Assembly: GCF_001039355.2 (NCBI RefSeq)
Contig: NW_019775578.1
Coordinates: 169,170 to 221,217 of the forward strand
Direction of reading: 5' to 3'
Origin: Lingula anatina
Taxonomy: Eukaryota; Brachiopoda; Lingulata; Lingulida; Lingulidae
DNA length: 52,048 bases
Every line of letters begins with the position of its first letter. Positions within the stretch are counted from its first letter, which is position 1. This document shows, piece by piece, positions 30,976-41,929 of the stretch. A program made the position numbers and the translations under genes. The notes beneath the pieces are model-generated. The model had not been told where the DNA came from and ran no database searches. It worked only from the letters and a program-made list of their open reading frames with translations.

Positions 30976-32408
30976 AAATCTGTGGGGTGATCCACCTTCT
31001 CAATAACTACTTGTCTCTCCATTTCTTCAAGTTTATTTCTCAATGGGGCTATCAACTTCTGTGGAACCCTGTGTGTAGGAGCAATGTGACCCTTGGCACC
31101 CTGCTTCAATGAGATGTGATACTGCCCAGGGAACTTTCCCAGGCCTGTGAAAGCACTTTTATAAGATCCCTTTTCTATTGAATCTTTTGTAATTGAAGCA
31201 GTTACTGAATCAAGATTCCTTTGTTTTTCCACTGAAACAAGACCTAGAGCAATGCAAGCTTGCAGTCCCAGCACTGGCACTGTTTTTTGTTTTGTAACAA
31301 ACACTTCTCCAATGGTTTTACGTCCATTTGACATGCTCATATCTACTTTTGCTCTGCCAATGTGCTCTACCGCTGCACCACCAAACGCTTTAAGTATGGT
31401 ATGAGATTGTTCTAGTTTGGGACTACCTGCTATCTTTCTCCATATTTTCTGGGGTATGGAGCTGGTTTCTGCACCTGTGTCTATCTTCATTCTAATATGA
31501 GAGTCAGCTACCTTTACATTTTCAAACCATGCACACTGATCTTCATTCCTAGACACACTGCCTATACTCAGCTCTATTGTTCCCATAAAACACTCATCAC
31601 TGTGTTGAACTGCACTGTTATCATCATTACTTAATTCATGGACATTTACAGTAGCTCTACAACAACTTTTGAAGTGGTTGTTACCTTTACACTTGTAACA
31701 TGTCCGTCCCCAGGCAGGGCAGTCTGTGTGCAGATTTGGACCATGGATTCTCTTACAACGTGTGCATAACTTGGTGTGTCGATTATCTTTCTTCTGAGAA
31801 AACTTCGTTGAGGGTTGTCTCTTACCCTTCTGTATCATGGATACACTGGAAGTTGCAGCTGCGGCACCACGTGCGAGCCCAGACATAGAGTCAACTTCCT
31901 GCTTTGTGATCTCCGCCGCCCGGCAAATGTCTATAGTTTTCTCGAGGTCCAAATTTTTCTCCCTCAAGAGTCTTTCCTGCAGCCTTTTGTCCTGTGTAAA
32001 CACTATTTTGTCCCTTACCATGTTGTCAGTCTCAGCAAAATCACACTTTGCCGCAATGGCCTTGACCTTTACCAGGTAATCGTCAAAAGGCATAGAGTCT
32101 CGCTTTAAGTTCCAAAAGCTGAATCTATTAAAAACGATCCTCTTCTCACCGCACAGTTCAGTGTCAAATTTATCTAAAACTTTCTCGTAACTTTCTTTAT
32201 CACCTGCTTCGTTCCAGTTAAACTGGTTGAAACGTTTTACTCCCTCCGGTCCCATGCACGTGAGTAACATGGCGATTTTTGTGGCGTCTGTTTTCTCCAC
32301 TGCTTCTTTGGCTACCAGAAAGAGTTGGAACATTTGTTTCCATTCCCTCCAATTCTGGCTAACATCGCCATCAAAAGAGAACTTTGGTGGGGGCTTGAAG
32401 TCATTCAT
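30976..32408 (-). CDS. gag: gypsy Gag and aspartic protease
   Basis: I choose the Met at 32408 (MNDFKPPPKF); the longer frame from 32453 would start inside the LTR. The Gag part has FDGDVSQNWREWKQMFQLFL and FNRFSFWNLKRDS. Two Cys/His clusters follow: CTRC..., then the zinc knuckle CYKCKGNNHFKSCC (residues 252-265 counted from 32453). Protease: RMKIDTGAETSSIP with DTG at 325-327 and later VLGLQACIALG. The RT N-terminus (PTHRVPQKLIAPLRNKLEEM, KVDHP) follows in the same frame until the frameshift at about 30975, after which RT continues in another frame. The ATG overlaps the last bases of the PBS. Confidence 0.9.
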
Positions 32409-32424
32409 CCCACTTCTGACACCA
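32407..32424 (-). promoter_or_regulatory. gypsy primer-binding site, tRNA-Leu
   Basis: Element strand TGGTGTCAGAAGTGGGAT is complementary to the 3' end (with CCA) of animal tRNA-Leu; it differs at one base from the human tRNA-Leu(CAG) end as I remember it. It lies five bases after the likely LTR end. The gag ATG overlaps its last two bases. Confidence 0.8.
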
Positions 32425-32429
32425 TGTAA

Positions 32430-32870
32430 TGTTACGAGCGGAGGAGCGCACACCAGACGACACGTTGTTAGTAATTACTCAACTGCAGCACAAAGCCGCG
32501 CTTTATTCTAATTGGATAATATTACATAATGTGCATGACGCACCACTATGTGACACTAAGCCCGGCTTCCACAGTGAAAGTTATCTGGACGGGGTGAACA
32601 CCAATCTCCAGCTGTCTCTTCCTCCGTCCACTCCTGTTCTGAGCACAAGGATCATTCTCAAAACAATACTATAGTTTCCGGCTGCCAGTTTCGCTTTTGA
32701 AAAAGGACACTACTGATAATGATGCTGATTTGCGTCCCTAGCCAACAGTACCACCTTCGGCCATACAGAGTGATGGAGTGAAAGTATATATATCCCTTGG
32801 GTCGCAATTACCGACACTCACCCATCATTCATCATGGTAACTCTAAATAGATCATTGAGAGAAGGTAACA
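32430..32870 (-). repeat. gypsy 5' LTR, likely 441 bp
   Basis: Ends TGTTAC on one side and GTAACA on the other (plus strand 32430 and 32870), giving perfect 6-bp inverted ends. On the element strand a TATATATA box is at 32785-32792, and an AATAAA lies about 280 bases downstream (32502-32507), the normal U3-R-U5 order. An alternative short LTR of 102 bp (32425-32526, TGTAAT...ATTACA) is possible. Without a 3' LTR the limits are not proven. The outer part is repeated at 33786-34108. Confidence 0.6.
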
Positions 32871-34673
32871 TAAGGCCTAGTGACAAACAGACAACTTCTG
32901 GTCAAAATTGACAGAATTCCATGAAATTTTAACGTTTGGAGGTTCTGAGCACCTCCATTTCATGAATTACGACCAAAACGATCTTTTCCCAAATTTAATT
33001 ATTTTCTACTGTACAAAATTCATGGCACATTACCGTAATTCCAGTTTATCCACAAACTGAACAACTACTATCCTAGTCAAAAGTAGTAGGAAGGTACTTC
33101 AGTGTTATACCGGTACATTATACAAAGTATCCAACTGTAACTTATCTGGATTGAAAGAAAACAGCAAAATAGTGTAATAACCAAAGATTTTTGAAATGAA
33201 CCTATTATAAAGTCCAATTTGGACAAGCTTTGAAAAAATCATCCAGAAACTACCAGATCTGCCCCAATCTTCTGGGAGTGGCAAACACTGTTTTACACCA
33301 CCACCAGACATTTGAACGGTTTAAATGATGGCATAATTTAGGCTACAGTTTTACCTAACCTCTGTTGCTAAGATAATAAAATTAACTCTTACTCTGGTAA
33401 AATATATGGAATGTGAATTCTACAGATGCAGCAATCAACATATTGGCCATGAAATGTATCCAGTAGTGGTAATGGTATTTATGTAGTTCCTTTAAAAGCA
33501 AACATAACACCCACTGTAACCATTTGCCATTTGTTGATTTGAATAAACATCTTTTATTAATTTTTCTATCTTATTATGTGACATTTGTCATATCTGTAAT
33601 ACTACAAATCCTGAATTCAGCTTCTGAAGTTTACTTTTGACTTTAAAAAATCTAAACAAATACTGTTGCTTTTGACCTAACCTCCATTACCAAATTGTTC
33701 ATTTTTTATTTGCACATTGGATATTTGTGTGCTGATTGATCTATATTACAACAGATGGATAGCACTTTGTTCATAAACAACTAGNTGGTAATACTAAGCC
33801 TGGCTTCCACAGTGAAAGTTATCTGGATGGGGTAAACACCAATCTCCGGCTGTCTCTTCCTCCGTCCACTCCTGTTCTGAGCACAAGGATCATTCTCAAA
33901 ACAATACTATAGTTTCTGGCTGCCAGTTTCGCTTTAGAAAAAGGACACTACTGATAATGATGCTGATTTGCGTCCCTAGCCAACAGTACCACCTTCGGCC
34001 ATACAGAGTGATGGGGTGAAAGTATATATATCCCTTGGGTCGCAATTACCGACACTCACCCATCATTCATCATGGTAACTCTAAATAGATCATTGAGAGA
34101 AGGTAACATAAGGCCTAGTGACAAACAGACAACTTCTGGTCAAAATTGACAGAATTCCATGAAATTTTAACGTTTGGAGGTTCTGAGCACCTCTATTTCA
34201 TGAATTACGACCAAAACGATCTTTTCCCAAATTTAATTATTTTCTACTGTACAAAATTCATGGCACATCACCATATTCCAGTTTATCCACAAACTGAACA
34301 ACTAGTCAACTAATCAACATATTGGCCATGAAATGTATCCAGTAGTGGTAATGGTATTTATGTAGTTCCTTTAAAAGCAAACATAACACCCACTGTAACC
34401 ATTTGCCATTTGTTGATTTGAATAAACATCTTTTATTAATTTTTCTATCTTATTATGTGACATTTGTCATATCTGTAATACTACAAATCCTGAATTCAGC
34501 TTCTGAAGTTTACTTTTGACTTTAAAAAATCTAAACAAATACTGTTGCTTTTGACCTAACCTCCATTACCAAATTGTTCATTTTTTATTTGCACATTGGA
34601 TATTTGTGTGCTGATTGATCTATATTACAACAGATGGATAGCACTTTGTTCATAAACAACTAGTATGATATAA
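32545..34673. repeat. segment present twice around the N at 33785, with a 370-bp indel
   Basis: 32545-33784 and 33786-34673 are the same sequence (outer gypsy LTR and flank). The stretch about 33068-33434 is missing from the second copy, where GAACAACTAG runs almost directly into CAACATATTGGCC. Part of the extra stretch (33245-33430) recurs diverged at 40140-40330. A CCTAACCTCCATTRC motif recurs at about 33350, 33680, 34560, 34915 and 40250. No coding sequence seen. Confidence 0.8.
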
Positions 34674-35646
34674 AAGCAAGACTGTTCCCAGTGATTTTAA
34701 AATATTTAAATTGGAATACCTCAGGCTTTGTATTTATAGAAAACATGTGACTTAATTATTACCAAAGTGTTAGCCCCGCATTTTCTGTAATTGAAGAGAA
34801 ATGTTAAATAGGTAACAATATTTTTAAATACATACAAAATCTTTATAATTGAATCAAAAATGGAACCTATGACGTATGGAATGATTGAAATATAACCTAA
34901 TTTAGATGTTACCTAACCTCCATAACGAAAAAATATTGTATTATGTTTACACGTGCATATTTCTTGAAATACAGTAACAGAGTAGGTTAAAATTCTTCTG
35001 CCACTCTCTGAATACCTCTTCATTAAAATAACTTGAAAAGTTTTCCAGTTTTGCAAAGTTCATATTTCTGCATTTCTCATTTTGGAATTGTACCCTTTCT
35101 TCTGGAATGACCAAGAAGCTATCAAATGTTAATTAGCATTGTTCACCACCTCTCCTTCTCTTTATATTATAACAGCAAACTTTTTATCCAATTACATCTA
35201 GCTCAGCATGCACTCCTTATTTAAATACTTTCATGATTTACTATTAATAGATGTGAGAGAAGTCTTTATTGTAACACAACAAAAAATAAAACTTGTTTTA
35301 AACTTATCAAGGAAATAGTCACAACCACTTCAAAAACTTATGCTTAACCTCAAAGCCACAAAATACCCAAAAGCTCATGTTAGTCTGAATGAAGTGAAAA
35401 CAATGATTAAAAAAAAATGGGAAGTGCAATTTCTGCAATGCCATGGATGTCTCAATGTAAACTTAATTATTACCCACTATATTCATGTATCATACTATGT
35501 CAGCTGCTTGGCCTTATTTTCCTGTTGTAATTTCAATCAACAGAAGTAGTTAGAAACAATAGTAGTAAACGCTGTTTCATTATTTAATTTATTCTGTCCA
35601 TGAATAGCTACTCAGCTACTTTCATTCTTTCCGACATGAAATAAAC

Positions 35647-35688
35647 TGTATTGTATTGTATTGTATTGTATTGTATTGTATTGTATTG
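35647..35688. repeat. (GTATT)n microsatellite
   Basis: About eight GTATT units after AATAAACT. Repeated with different lengths at 37461-37502 and 38107-38132 in the overlapping blocks. Confidence 0.9.
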
Positions 35689-36179
35689 GGACGGGGCATG
35701 TCTTCAAACACCATTACAGTAATTAAAGCTAAACATTGTATTTAAAGCATAACTGGGGCAACAAACAAAATAAAACAAACACGTCAATTCTACATATCTT
35801 TTTTATAAGTTCCAAAATGAGTCACACTGTTTTCCTTTTATTGCATTTATGGTGGCAAGCTGTATTTTACTTGTACCATATTTTTCTGTAGGTTTGAGAA
35901 TTATAAGTATCTGGTTTACTTTAAATGGCCACTACTGTGGCAGTGCCCAAAATAGGGTTTTGTTCAAGTCCAATGCAATACTATGTACATAATGTTTATA
36001 ATCACCACCAGTTTTAATGATGTACTGCAGATGACAGATATTTAGAAATGATACTAGCTAAAGTCTTCAGGCCCATTGAAGTTCATAGTCACACTATGAA
36101 AGTACAATAATGAAAAAAAATTGAATTTTCCATACACATACACACAAACACACACACTCCTTTAATTACAACAACAATA

Positions 36180-36421
36180 CTAGAAAAGCACTCAGAGAGC
36201 GCAGACCTCTGCCAAGGCAGCAAAGTCTCCATCCAATGCAGTTTCACCCCTAAATTTTCAATATTTCTGATTATTGATTATTGATAGATTATTGATCCAG
36301 ATCACCATCAAAAACTAATCATGTGTTCCTTGGCCCACTTCTGACAGTTCCTGAAAATTTGATCAAAATCGGTCCAGAACTTTTTGAGTTATATTGATGA
36401 CAGACAGACAGACAGACAGAC
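36180..36421 (-). mobile_element. Helitron/Helentron-like repeat, copy 3 (minus), chimeric end
   Basis: On the plus strand it starts CTAGAAAAGCACTCAGAGAGCG and runs to (GACA)n. It then switches to GTGAAAACGG(TGTG)n and sequence matching 39128-39200, so its 5' end is replaced, by recombination or misassembly. Confidence 0.5.
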
Positions 36422-36570
36422 AAACAGCGGTGAAAACGGTGTGTGTGTGTGTTTTGGAAGGGGGAGGATGGACTTTGCATCTGCGGACCCCCCTTCAAAC
36501 TAGAGGATCAGAGAGGCGATACCGCCTCTGGATATTGTACCACCAGCTGGAGTAAGCGCATTCGTATGGA
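36422..36570. repeat. MITE end and dispersed repeat fused at CTAGAGGATCAG
   Basis: Holds GGATGGACTTTGCATCTGCGG and GACCCCCCTTCAAA, as in the CAGNGGCGGATCC MITE family. It continues as CTAGAGGATCAGAGAGGCGATACCGCCTC...ATTGTACCACCAGCTGG. AGAGGCG/CGCCTCT is a perfect 7-bp stem. The same fusion is at 43510-43600, so it is a family and not a single accident. Confidence 0.5.
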
Positions 36571-37992
36571 NAGCCCCGCATTTTCTGTAATTGAAGAGAA
36601 ATGTTAAATAGGTAACAATATTTTTAAATACATACAAAATCTTGGTAATTGAATCAAAAATGGAACCTATGACGTATGGAATGATTGAAATATAACCTAA
36701 TTTAGATGTTACCTAACCTCCATAACGAAAAAATATTGTATTATGTTTACACGTGCATATTTCTTGAAATACAGTAACAGAGTGGGTTAAAATTCTTCTG
36801 CCACTCTCTGAATACCTCTTCATTAAAATAATGTAAAAAGTTTTCCAGTTTTGCAAAGTTCATATTTCTGCATTTCTCATTTTGGAATTGTACCCTTTCT
36901 TCTGGAATGACCAAGAAGCTATCAAATGTTAATTAGCATTGTTCACCACCTCCCCTTCTCTTTATATTATAACAGCAAACTTTTTATCCAATTACATCTA
37001 GCTCAGCATGCACTCCTTATTTAAATACTTTCATGATTTACTATTAATAGATGTGAGAGAAGTCTTTATTGTAACACAACAAAAAATAAAACTTGTTTTA
37101 AACTTATCAAGGAAATAGTCACAACCACTTCAAAAACTTATGCTTAACCTCAAAGCCACAAAATACCCAAAAGCTTGTGTTAGTCTGAATGAAGTAAAAA
37201 CAATGATTAAAAAAAAATGGGAAGGACCTAAGTGCAAGTGTAATCTCTGCAATGCCATGGATGTCTCAATGTAAACTTAATTATTACTCACTATAATAAT
37301 GTATCATACTATGTCAGCTGCTTGGCCTTATTTTCCTGTTGTAATTTCAATCAACAGAAGTAGTTAGAAACAACAGTAGTAAACGCTGTATCATTATTTA
37401 ATTTATTCTGTCCATGAATAGCTACTCAGCTACTTTCATTCTTTCCGACATGAAATAAACTGTATTGTATTGTATTGTATTGTATTGTATTGTATTGTAT
37501 TGGGACGGGGCATGTCTTCAAACACCATTACAGTAATTAAAGCTTAACATTGTATTTAAAGCATAACTGGGGCAACAAACAAAATAAAACAAACACGTCA
37601 ATTCTACATATCTTTTTTATAAGTTCCAAAATGAGTCACACTGTTTTCCTTTTATTGCATTTATGGTGGCAAGCTGTATTTTACTTGTACCATATTTTTC
37701 TGTAGGTTTGAGAATTATAAGTATCTGGTTTACTTTAAATGGCCACTACTGTGGCAGTGCCCAAAATAGGGTTTTGTTCAAGTCCGATGCAATACTATGT
37801 ACATAATGTTTATAATCACCACCAGTTTTAATTATATACTGCAGATGACAGATATTTAGAAATGATACTAGCTAAAGTCTTCAGGCCCATTGAAGTTCAT
37901 AGTCACACTATGAAAATACAATAATGAAAAAAATTGAATTTTCCATACACATACACACAAACACACACACTCCTTTAATTACAACAACAATA

Positions 37993-38091
37993 CTAGAAAA
38001 GCACTCAGAGAGCACAGACCTCTGCCAAGGCAGCAAAGTCTCCATCCAATGCAGTTTCACCCCTAAATTTTCAATATTTCTGATTATTGAT
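37993..38091 (-). mobile_element. Helitron/Helentron-like repeat, copy 4 (cut at N)
   Basis: Same start as 36180 and 38627; ends at the N at 38092. Probably the same insertion seen in overlapping contigs. Confidence 0.5.
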
Positions 38092-38626
38092 NGACATGAA
38101 ATAAACTGTATTGTATTGTACTGTATTGTATTGGGACGGGGCATGTCTTCAAACACCACCATTACAGTAATTAAAGCTAAACATTGTATTTAAAGCATAA
38201 CTGGGGCAACAAACAAAATAAAACAAACACGTCAATTCTACATATCTTTTTTATAAGTTCCAAAATGAGTCACACTGTTTTCCTTTTATTGCATTTATGG
38301 TGGCAAACTGTATTTTACTTGTACCATATTTTTCTGTAGGTTTGAGAATTATAAGTATCTGGTTTACTTTAAATGGCCACTACTGTGGCAGTGCCCAAAA
38401 TAGGGTTTTGTTCAAGTCCGATGCAATACTATGTACATAATGTTTAGAATCACCACTAGTTTTAATGATGTACTGCAGATGACAGATATTTAGAAATGAT
38501 ACTAGCTAAAGTCTTCAGGCCCATTGAAGTTCATAGTCACACTATGAAAATACAATAATGAAAAAAATTGAATTTTCCATACAAATACACACAAACACAC
38601 ACACTCCTTTAATTACAACAACAATA

Positions 38627-38897
38627 CTAGAAAAGCACTCAGAGAGCACAGACCTCTGCCAAGGCAGCAAAGTCTCCATCCAATGCAGTTTCACCCCTAA
38701 ATTTTCAATATTTCTGATTATTGATTATTGATAGATTATTGATCCAGATCACCATCAAAAACTAATCATGTGTTCCTTGGCCCACTTCTGACAGTTCCTG
38801 AAAATTTCATCAAAATCGGTCCATAACTTTTTGAGTTATATTGATGACAGACAGACAGACAAACAGGGGAGAAAACATAACCTCCTTGGCAGAGGTA
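38627..38897 (-). mobile_element. Helitron/Helentron-like repeat, most complete copy (271 bp)
   Basis: On the plus strand it runs from CTAGAAAAGCACTC to CCTCCTTGGCAGAGGTAAAA. A perfect 13-bp subterminal inverted repeat is present: ACCTCTGCCAAGG near the left end and CCTTGGCAGAGGT near the right. Read on the minus strand it ends CTAG before T. Internal (GACA)n. CTAG 3' end, no terminal inverted repeat and subterminal inverted repeats fit Helentron-associated non-autonomous elements. No coding capacity. Confidence 0.55.
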
Positions 38898-39499
38898 AAA
38901 AGTACCAGTATATATGCGATCAGGCTGGTTTTAAAACACCAGTTGTATCTAAGTCATATTTGTCAGTCATGTAAGTTTGAAGACAGGCAAATTGTTTTCC
39001 ATGAAATAGGGTATCGGCATATATATATATATATATNTATATATATATATATATATATATTGGTAAGAATAATACATACTGAAAAAAAAAAACAGCACGA
39101 AGGGCCCCAAACCCCGCACACCAAGTGTGTATGTGTGTGTGTGTGTGTGTGTTTTGGAGGGGGGAGGATGGACTTTGCATCTGCGGACCCCCCTTCAAAT
39201 AATCTTGGATCCCCCCTGTATAATAATATATGCCAAAATGCAAACAAAAAAACAGCATAACAATAATATTGATCACTCCTGAAGGTTTGAAAAAAAAGGC
39301 CTATCGGTTTTCCTTGAATACAAGCTGATAAAAGGTTAACTAATGAAAAAAATTGGTGGGATCATGTTCATCAGTTCTGCCAGTTTGAAGACAACAGATC
39401 TAACAGTTTTCAACGTATTAACAATGAAGGTGCACAGCTAAAACAGAAATGTTGGGGACAACAACAACAGCAACAAGAGGATCAGAGGCGATACCGCCT
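38898..39499. other. no gene; microsatellites and MITE end
   Basis: (TA)n around the N at 39037, (TG)n at 39128-39151, then the CAGNGGCGGATCC family end (ACTTTGCATCTGCGGACCCCCCTTCAAATAATCTTGGATCC, 39172-39212). 39300-39440 matches 41590-41760 in diverged form. The block ends with a partial CTAGAGGATCAG-family repeat at the N at 39500. Confidence 0.6.
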
Positions 39500-39500
39500 N

Positions 39501-39580
39501 AGCAACTGTTGATGTCACAATGTTCAATGTCTTCCCACAATACAGTAGCAATTGTTGATGTCACAATGTTCAATGTTCAG
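39501..39580. repeat. partial 46-bp satellite (TTGATGTCACAATG family)
   Basis: Two units with TTGATGTCACAATGTTCAATGT, same family as the array at 41930-42308. Confidence 0.75.
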
Positions 39581-39728
39581 TGTATCATATCAGTTCTCCA
39601 TTTTCTCCTTTTTCAACAATATACCCATGTACCACATCCTTTTCCATACACTAAAATTCAAAAAAATGAAATAATTAAAACTTACATGCATGAAAAAAAA
39701 AAAAAATTGAAACTAGACAGCAAAGTTA

Positions 39729-39890
39729 ACTAGAGGATCAGAGAAGCAAAACTGCCTACAGATATTGTACCACCAGCTGGAGTAAGGATATTCATATTGA
39801 AAACCAAAAACAAAGGGACACAACCACCAGTGTTGTGTTTGACAAGCTCTACAAAATGCAATAAAATGCAATTATCAAGACAAAAAAATG
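39729..39890. repeat. dispersed repeat (CTAGAGGATCAG ... TTGACAAGCT) copy 1
   Basis: Shares AGAGGATCAGAGA, GATATTGTACCACCAGCTGGAGTAAG, AAAGGGACACAACCACCAGT and TTGACAAGCT...AATGCAAT with 43531-43692; partial copies at 36505, 39473 and 40650-40710. Unknown class. No terminal repeats found. Confidence 0.55.
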
Positions 39891-40749
39891 TCCTGCCCCC
39901 CCCCCCCCCCGCAGACGCCCATTACCATGTGCATGTATGCACTAGTGTATTAGTCAATGAAGCTAATCCTCAGTCACATGCACCTTATCATCTTACATTG
40001 GAGAAATAACATAAAGTGACTCCAATGATTTAACCGTGCTCATTAAATTTTTAACAAAATGTGGCAAGTGCAATAATATGCTTAAGTGGCCATGCAATAA
40101 CAAAAGATGAAATCTGAATATGTTTTGAAAACATTACCCAGAAACTGTAAGATCACCCGCTCTTCTGGGAGTAGCAAATGCTGTTTAACAACACCACCAG
40201 ACATTCTGAATGGTTTAATTGATGGCATAATTTAGACTACAGTTTTACCTAACCTCCATTGCTAAGATAATAAAATAAACTCTTACTCTGGTAAAATATG
40301 GAATGTAAATTCTACAGATGCATTGGTAAACATATATATATATATATATACGGTGTCAGCTCTGCCATCATTACTGCGGAAAAACAGAAAACGCTGAACT
40401 CTAAAAATGAACTCGTCAGTAAAAGCTGACACTCCAGAAAATACTTGCTGAAAAACATTGATTATATATGCACTGATTTTGAAAAGTTACTTATATAATC
40501 ACATTTTTTTTTATTATGTAACGTAACCGCATTCCTTTGTTACCTGTATGCGCGATGAAGCGCTAACGTCACACGTGTATATTTTGAGCGACACTGACCA
40601 TTTATAATCAGTCTTTTTCTTGTATTTTGATCTGTTTGCACCCCTGACGAGGCCTGTGCTTGACAAGCTGTAAAAAATGCAATCAACAAGAATTCTCAAA
40701 ATATGCAAAAAAAATATATATATATATATAACTAAAAATGGTACAATCA
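39891..40749. other. no gene seen; paralogous repeat and A/T tracts
   Basis: A C run at 39896-39910 and (TA)n at 40331-40350. 40140-40330 is a diverged copy of 33245-33430. 40640-40720 is a piece of the dispersed repeat. Nothing else recognised. Confidence 0.5.
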
Positions 40750-41577
40750 AAGTTCAGTTCATCGTAAGGTAGGTCAAAGGTCAATTTCAAGGTCATAGTA
40801 AATTTCCAGCATATGACTTCCTATTCAACTTCAATAGTAACTATGGACCTATCTCTGCCAGGTTTGGAGTAAAAAGGGAAAGAAATTAGCAAAGTTCAGT
40901 TCATGGTGATAAGTAGGTCAAAGGTCAATTTTACGGTCACAGTAAATTGCCTCTAATGACTTTCTATTCAAATTCAACAGTAACTATGGGTGTATCTTTG
41001 CCAGTTTTGGAGAAAAAAGGGAACTAAAATTTGCAAAGTTCAGTTCATGGTGAAAAGTAGGTCAAAGGTCAATTTTGAGGTCACAGTAAATTGCCTCTAA
41101 TGACTTTCTATTCAAATTCAATAGTAACTATGGGCGTATCTTTGCCAGTTTTGATAGTGTAAGCATTAAAAAAGGTGCAAAGTTCAATTCATGATGAAAA
41201 GTAGGTCAAAGGTCAATTTCAAGGTCACATTTAGATTGCCAGTATATGACTTCCTATTCAAGTTCAATAGTAACTATGGACCTATCTCTGCCAGCTTTGG
41301 AGATAAAAGGGTACCAAAATTACAAAGTTCAATTCATGATGAAAAGTAGGTCAAAGGTCAATTTCAAGGTCACATTAATATTGCCAGTATATGACTTCCT
41401 ATTCAAGTTCAATAGTAACTATGGACCTATCTCTGCCAGTTTTGGAGATAAAAGGGAACCAAAATTTGCAAAGTTCAATTCATGATAAAAAGTAGGTCAA
41501 AGGTCAATTTGGAGGTCACAGTAAATTGCCTCTAATGACTTTCTATTCAAATTCAATAGTAACTATGGGCCTAACTA
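40750..41577. repeat. 144-146 bp satellite array, six units, each with a perfect DR1 nuclear-receptor site
   Basis: AGGTCAAAGGTCA occurs at 40771, 40915, 41059, 41203, 41348 and 41494, spacings 144, 144, 144, 145, 146, identical in all six units. This is two AGGTCA half-sites with one spacer base (DR1), the consensus for RXR, HNF4 and COUP-TF receptors. A third GGTCA follows 9-10 bases later; in units 1, 4 and 5 it is TCAAGGTCA, the extended half-site of ERR/SF-1 type receptors. Units fall into two types by their second half (units 1, 4, 5: GACTTCCTATTCAA; units 2, 3, 6: GACTTTCTATTCAA with TTGCCTCTAA). Units otherwise differ by many substitutions, so conservation of the DR1 stands out. No coding sense. 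Confidence 0.9.
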
Positions 41578-41929
41578 AGTTTGAAAACAAAAGGCCTATC
41601 GGTTTTCCTTGAAATGTGTTACCTGTTTATTTTTGAAAAAATTGGTGGGATCATGCCAATTTTTGAATTCTGCCTGTTTATAACAAATGTTCATCAGTTC
41701 TGCCAGTTTGAAGACAACAGATCTGCCAGTTTTCAACTTATTAACAATGAAAGTGCACTGCGACAACAGAAATATTGGGGACAACAACAACAGATGATGG
41801 CTACATATACAGGCACAATGTGTCTGTACATTAAACAGTAAAGATATTAAATTCAAAGAAACAATATGATTAAATAATATAATAAACAAGTGTAAAAAGC
41901 AATGTATTCCTAATAATATAACACCACTT

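Larger units (their letters stand above)
29290..32870 (-). mobile_element. Ty3/gypsy retrotransposon, 3'-truncated
   Basis: Minus-strand order: 5' LTR (32430-32870), PBS for tRNA-Leu (32407-32424), gag, protease, RT, RNase H, integrase zinc finger and the first Asp of the integrase, then truncation at about 29290. No 3' LTR or TSD is available. Sequence type (K02A2.6-like, IADDIL in RT) is that of the mag/SURL-like gypsy elements common in invertebrates. One frameshift separates gag-protease from RT. Confidence 0.9.
34674..38720. repeat. overlapping blocks around the Ns at 36571 and 38092
   Basis: 34771-36187 matches 36572-38000; 37450-38091 matches 38093-38720. All carry the GTATT microsatellite, a TTTTCCATACACATAC(ACA)n stretch and the start of the inverted Helitron-like repeat. 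No gene seen. Few substitutions and small indels separate the copies. Confidence 0.85.

Noticed and set aside
32425-32526. A 102-bp gypsy LTR (TGTAAT...ATTACA)
   Set aside because: Possible, but it lacks a TATA box and leaves TGTTAC/GTAACA ends with TATA and AATAAA unexplained; the 441-bp version is preferred, not proven.
38841-39276. Overlapping frames on both strands of 94-139 codons
   Set aside because: Built on (TA)n, (TG)n and MITE sequence and crossing the N at 39037.
40771-41506. CRISPR-like array
   Set aside because: Regular spacing and short identical core resemble one, but the units are homologous over their full 145 bases, so it is a satellite, and the genome is eukaryotic.
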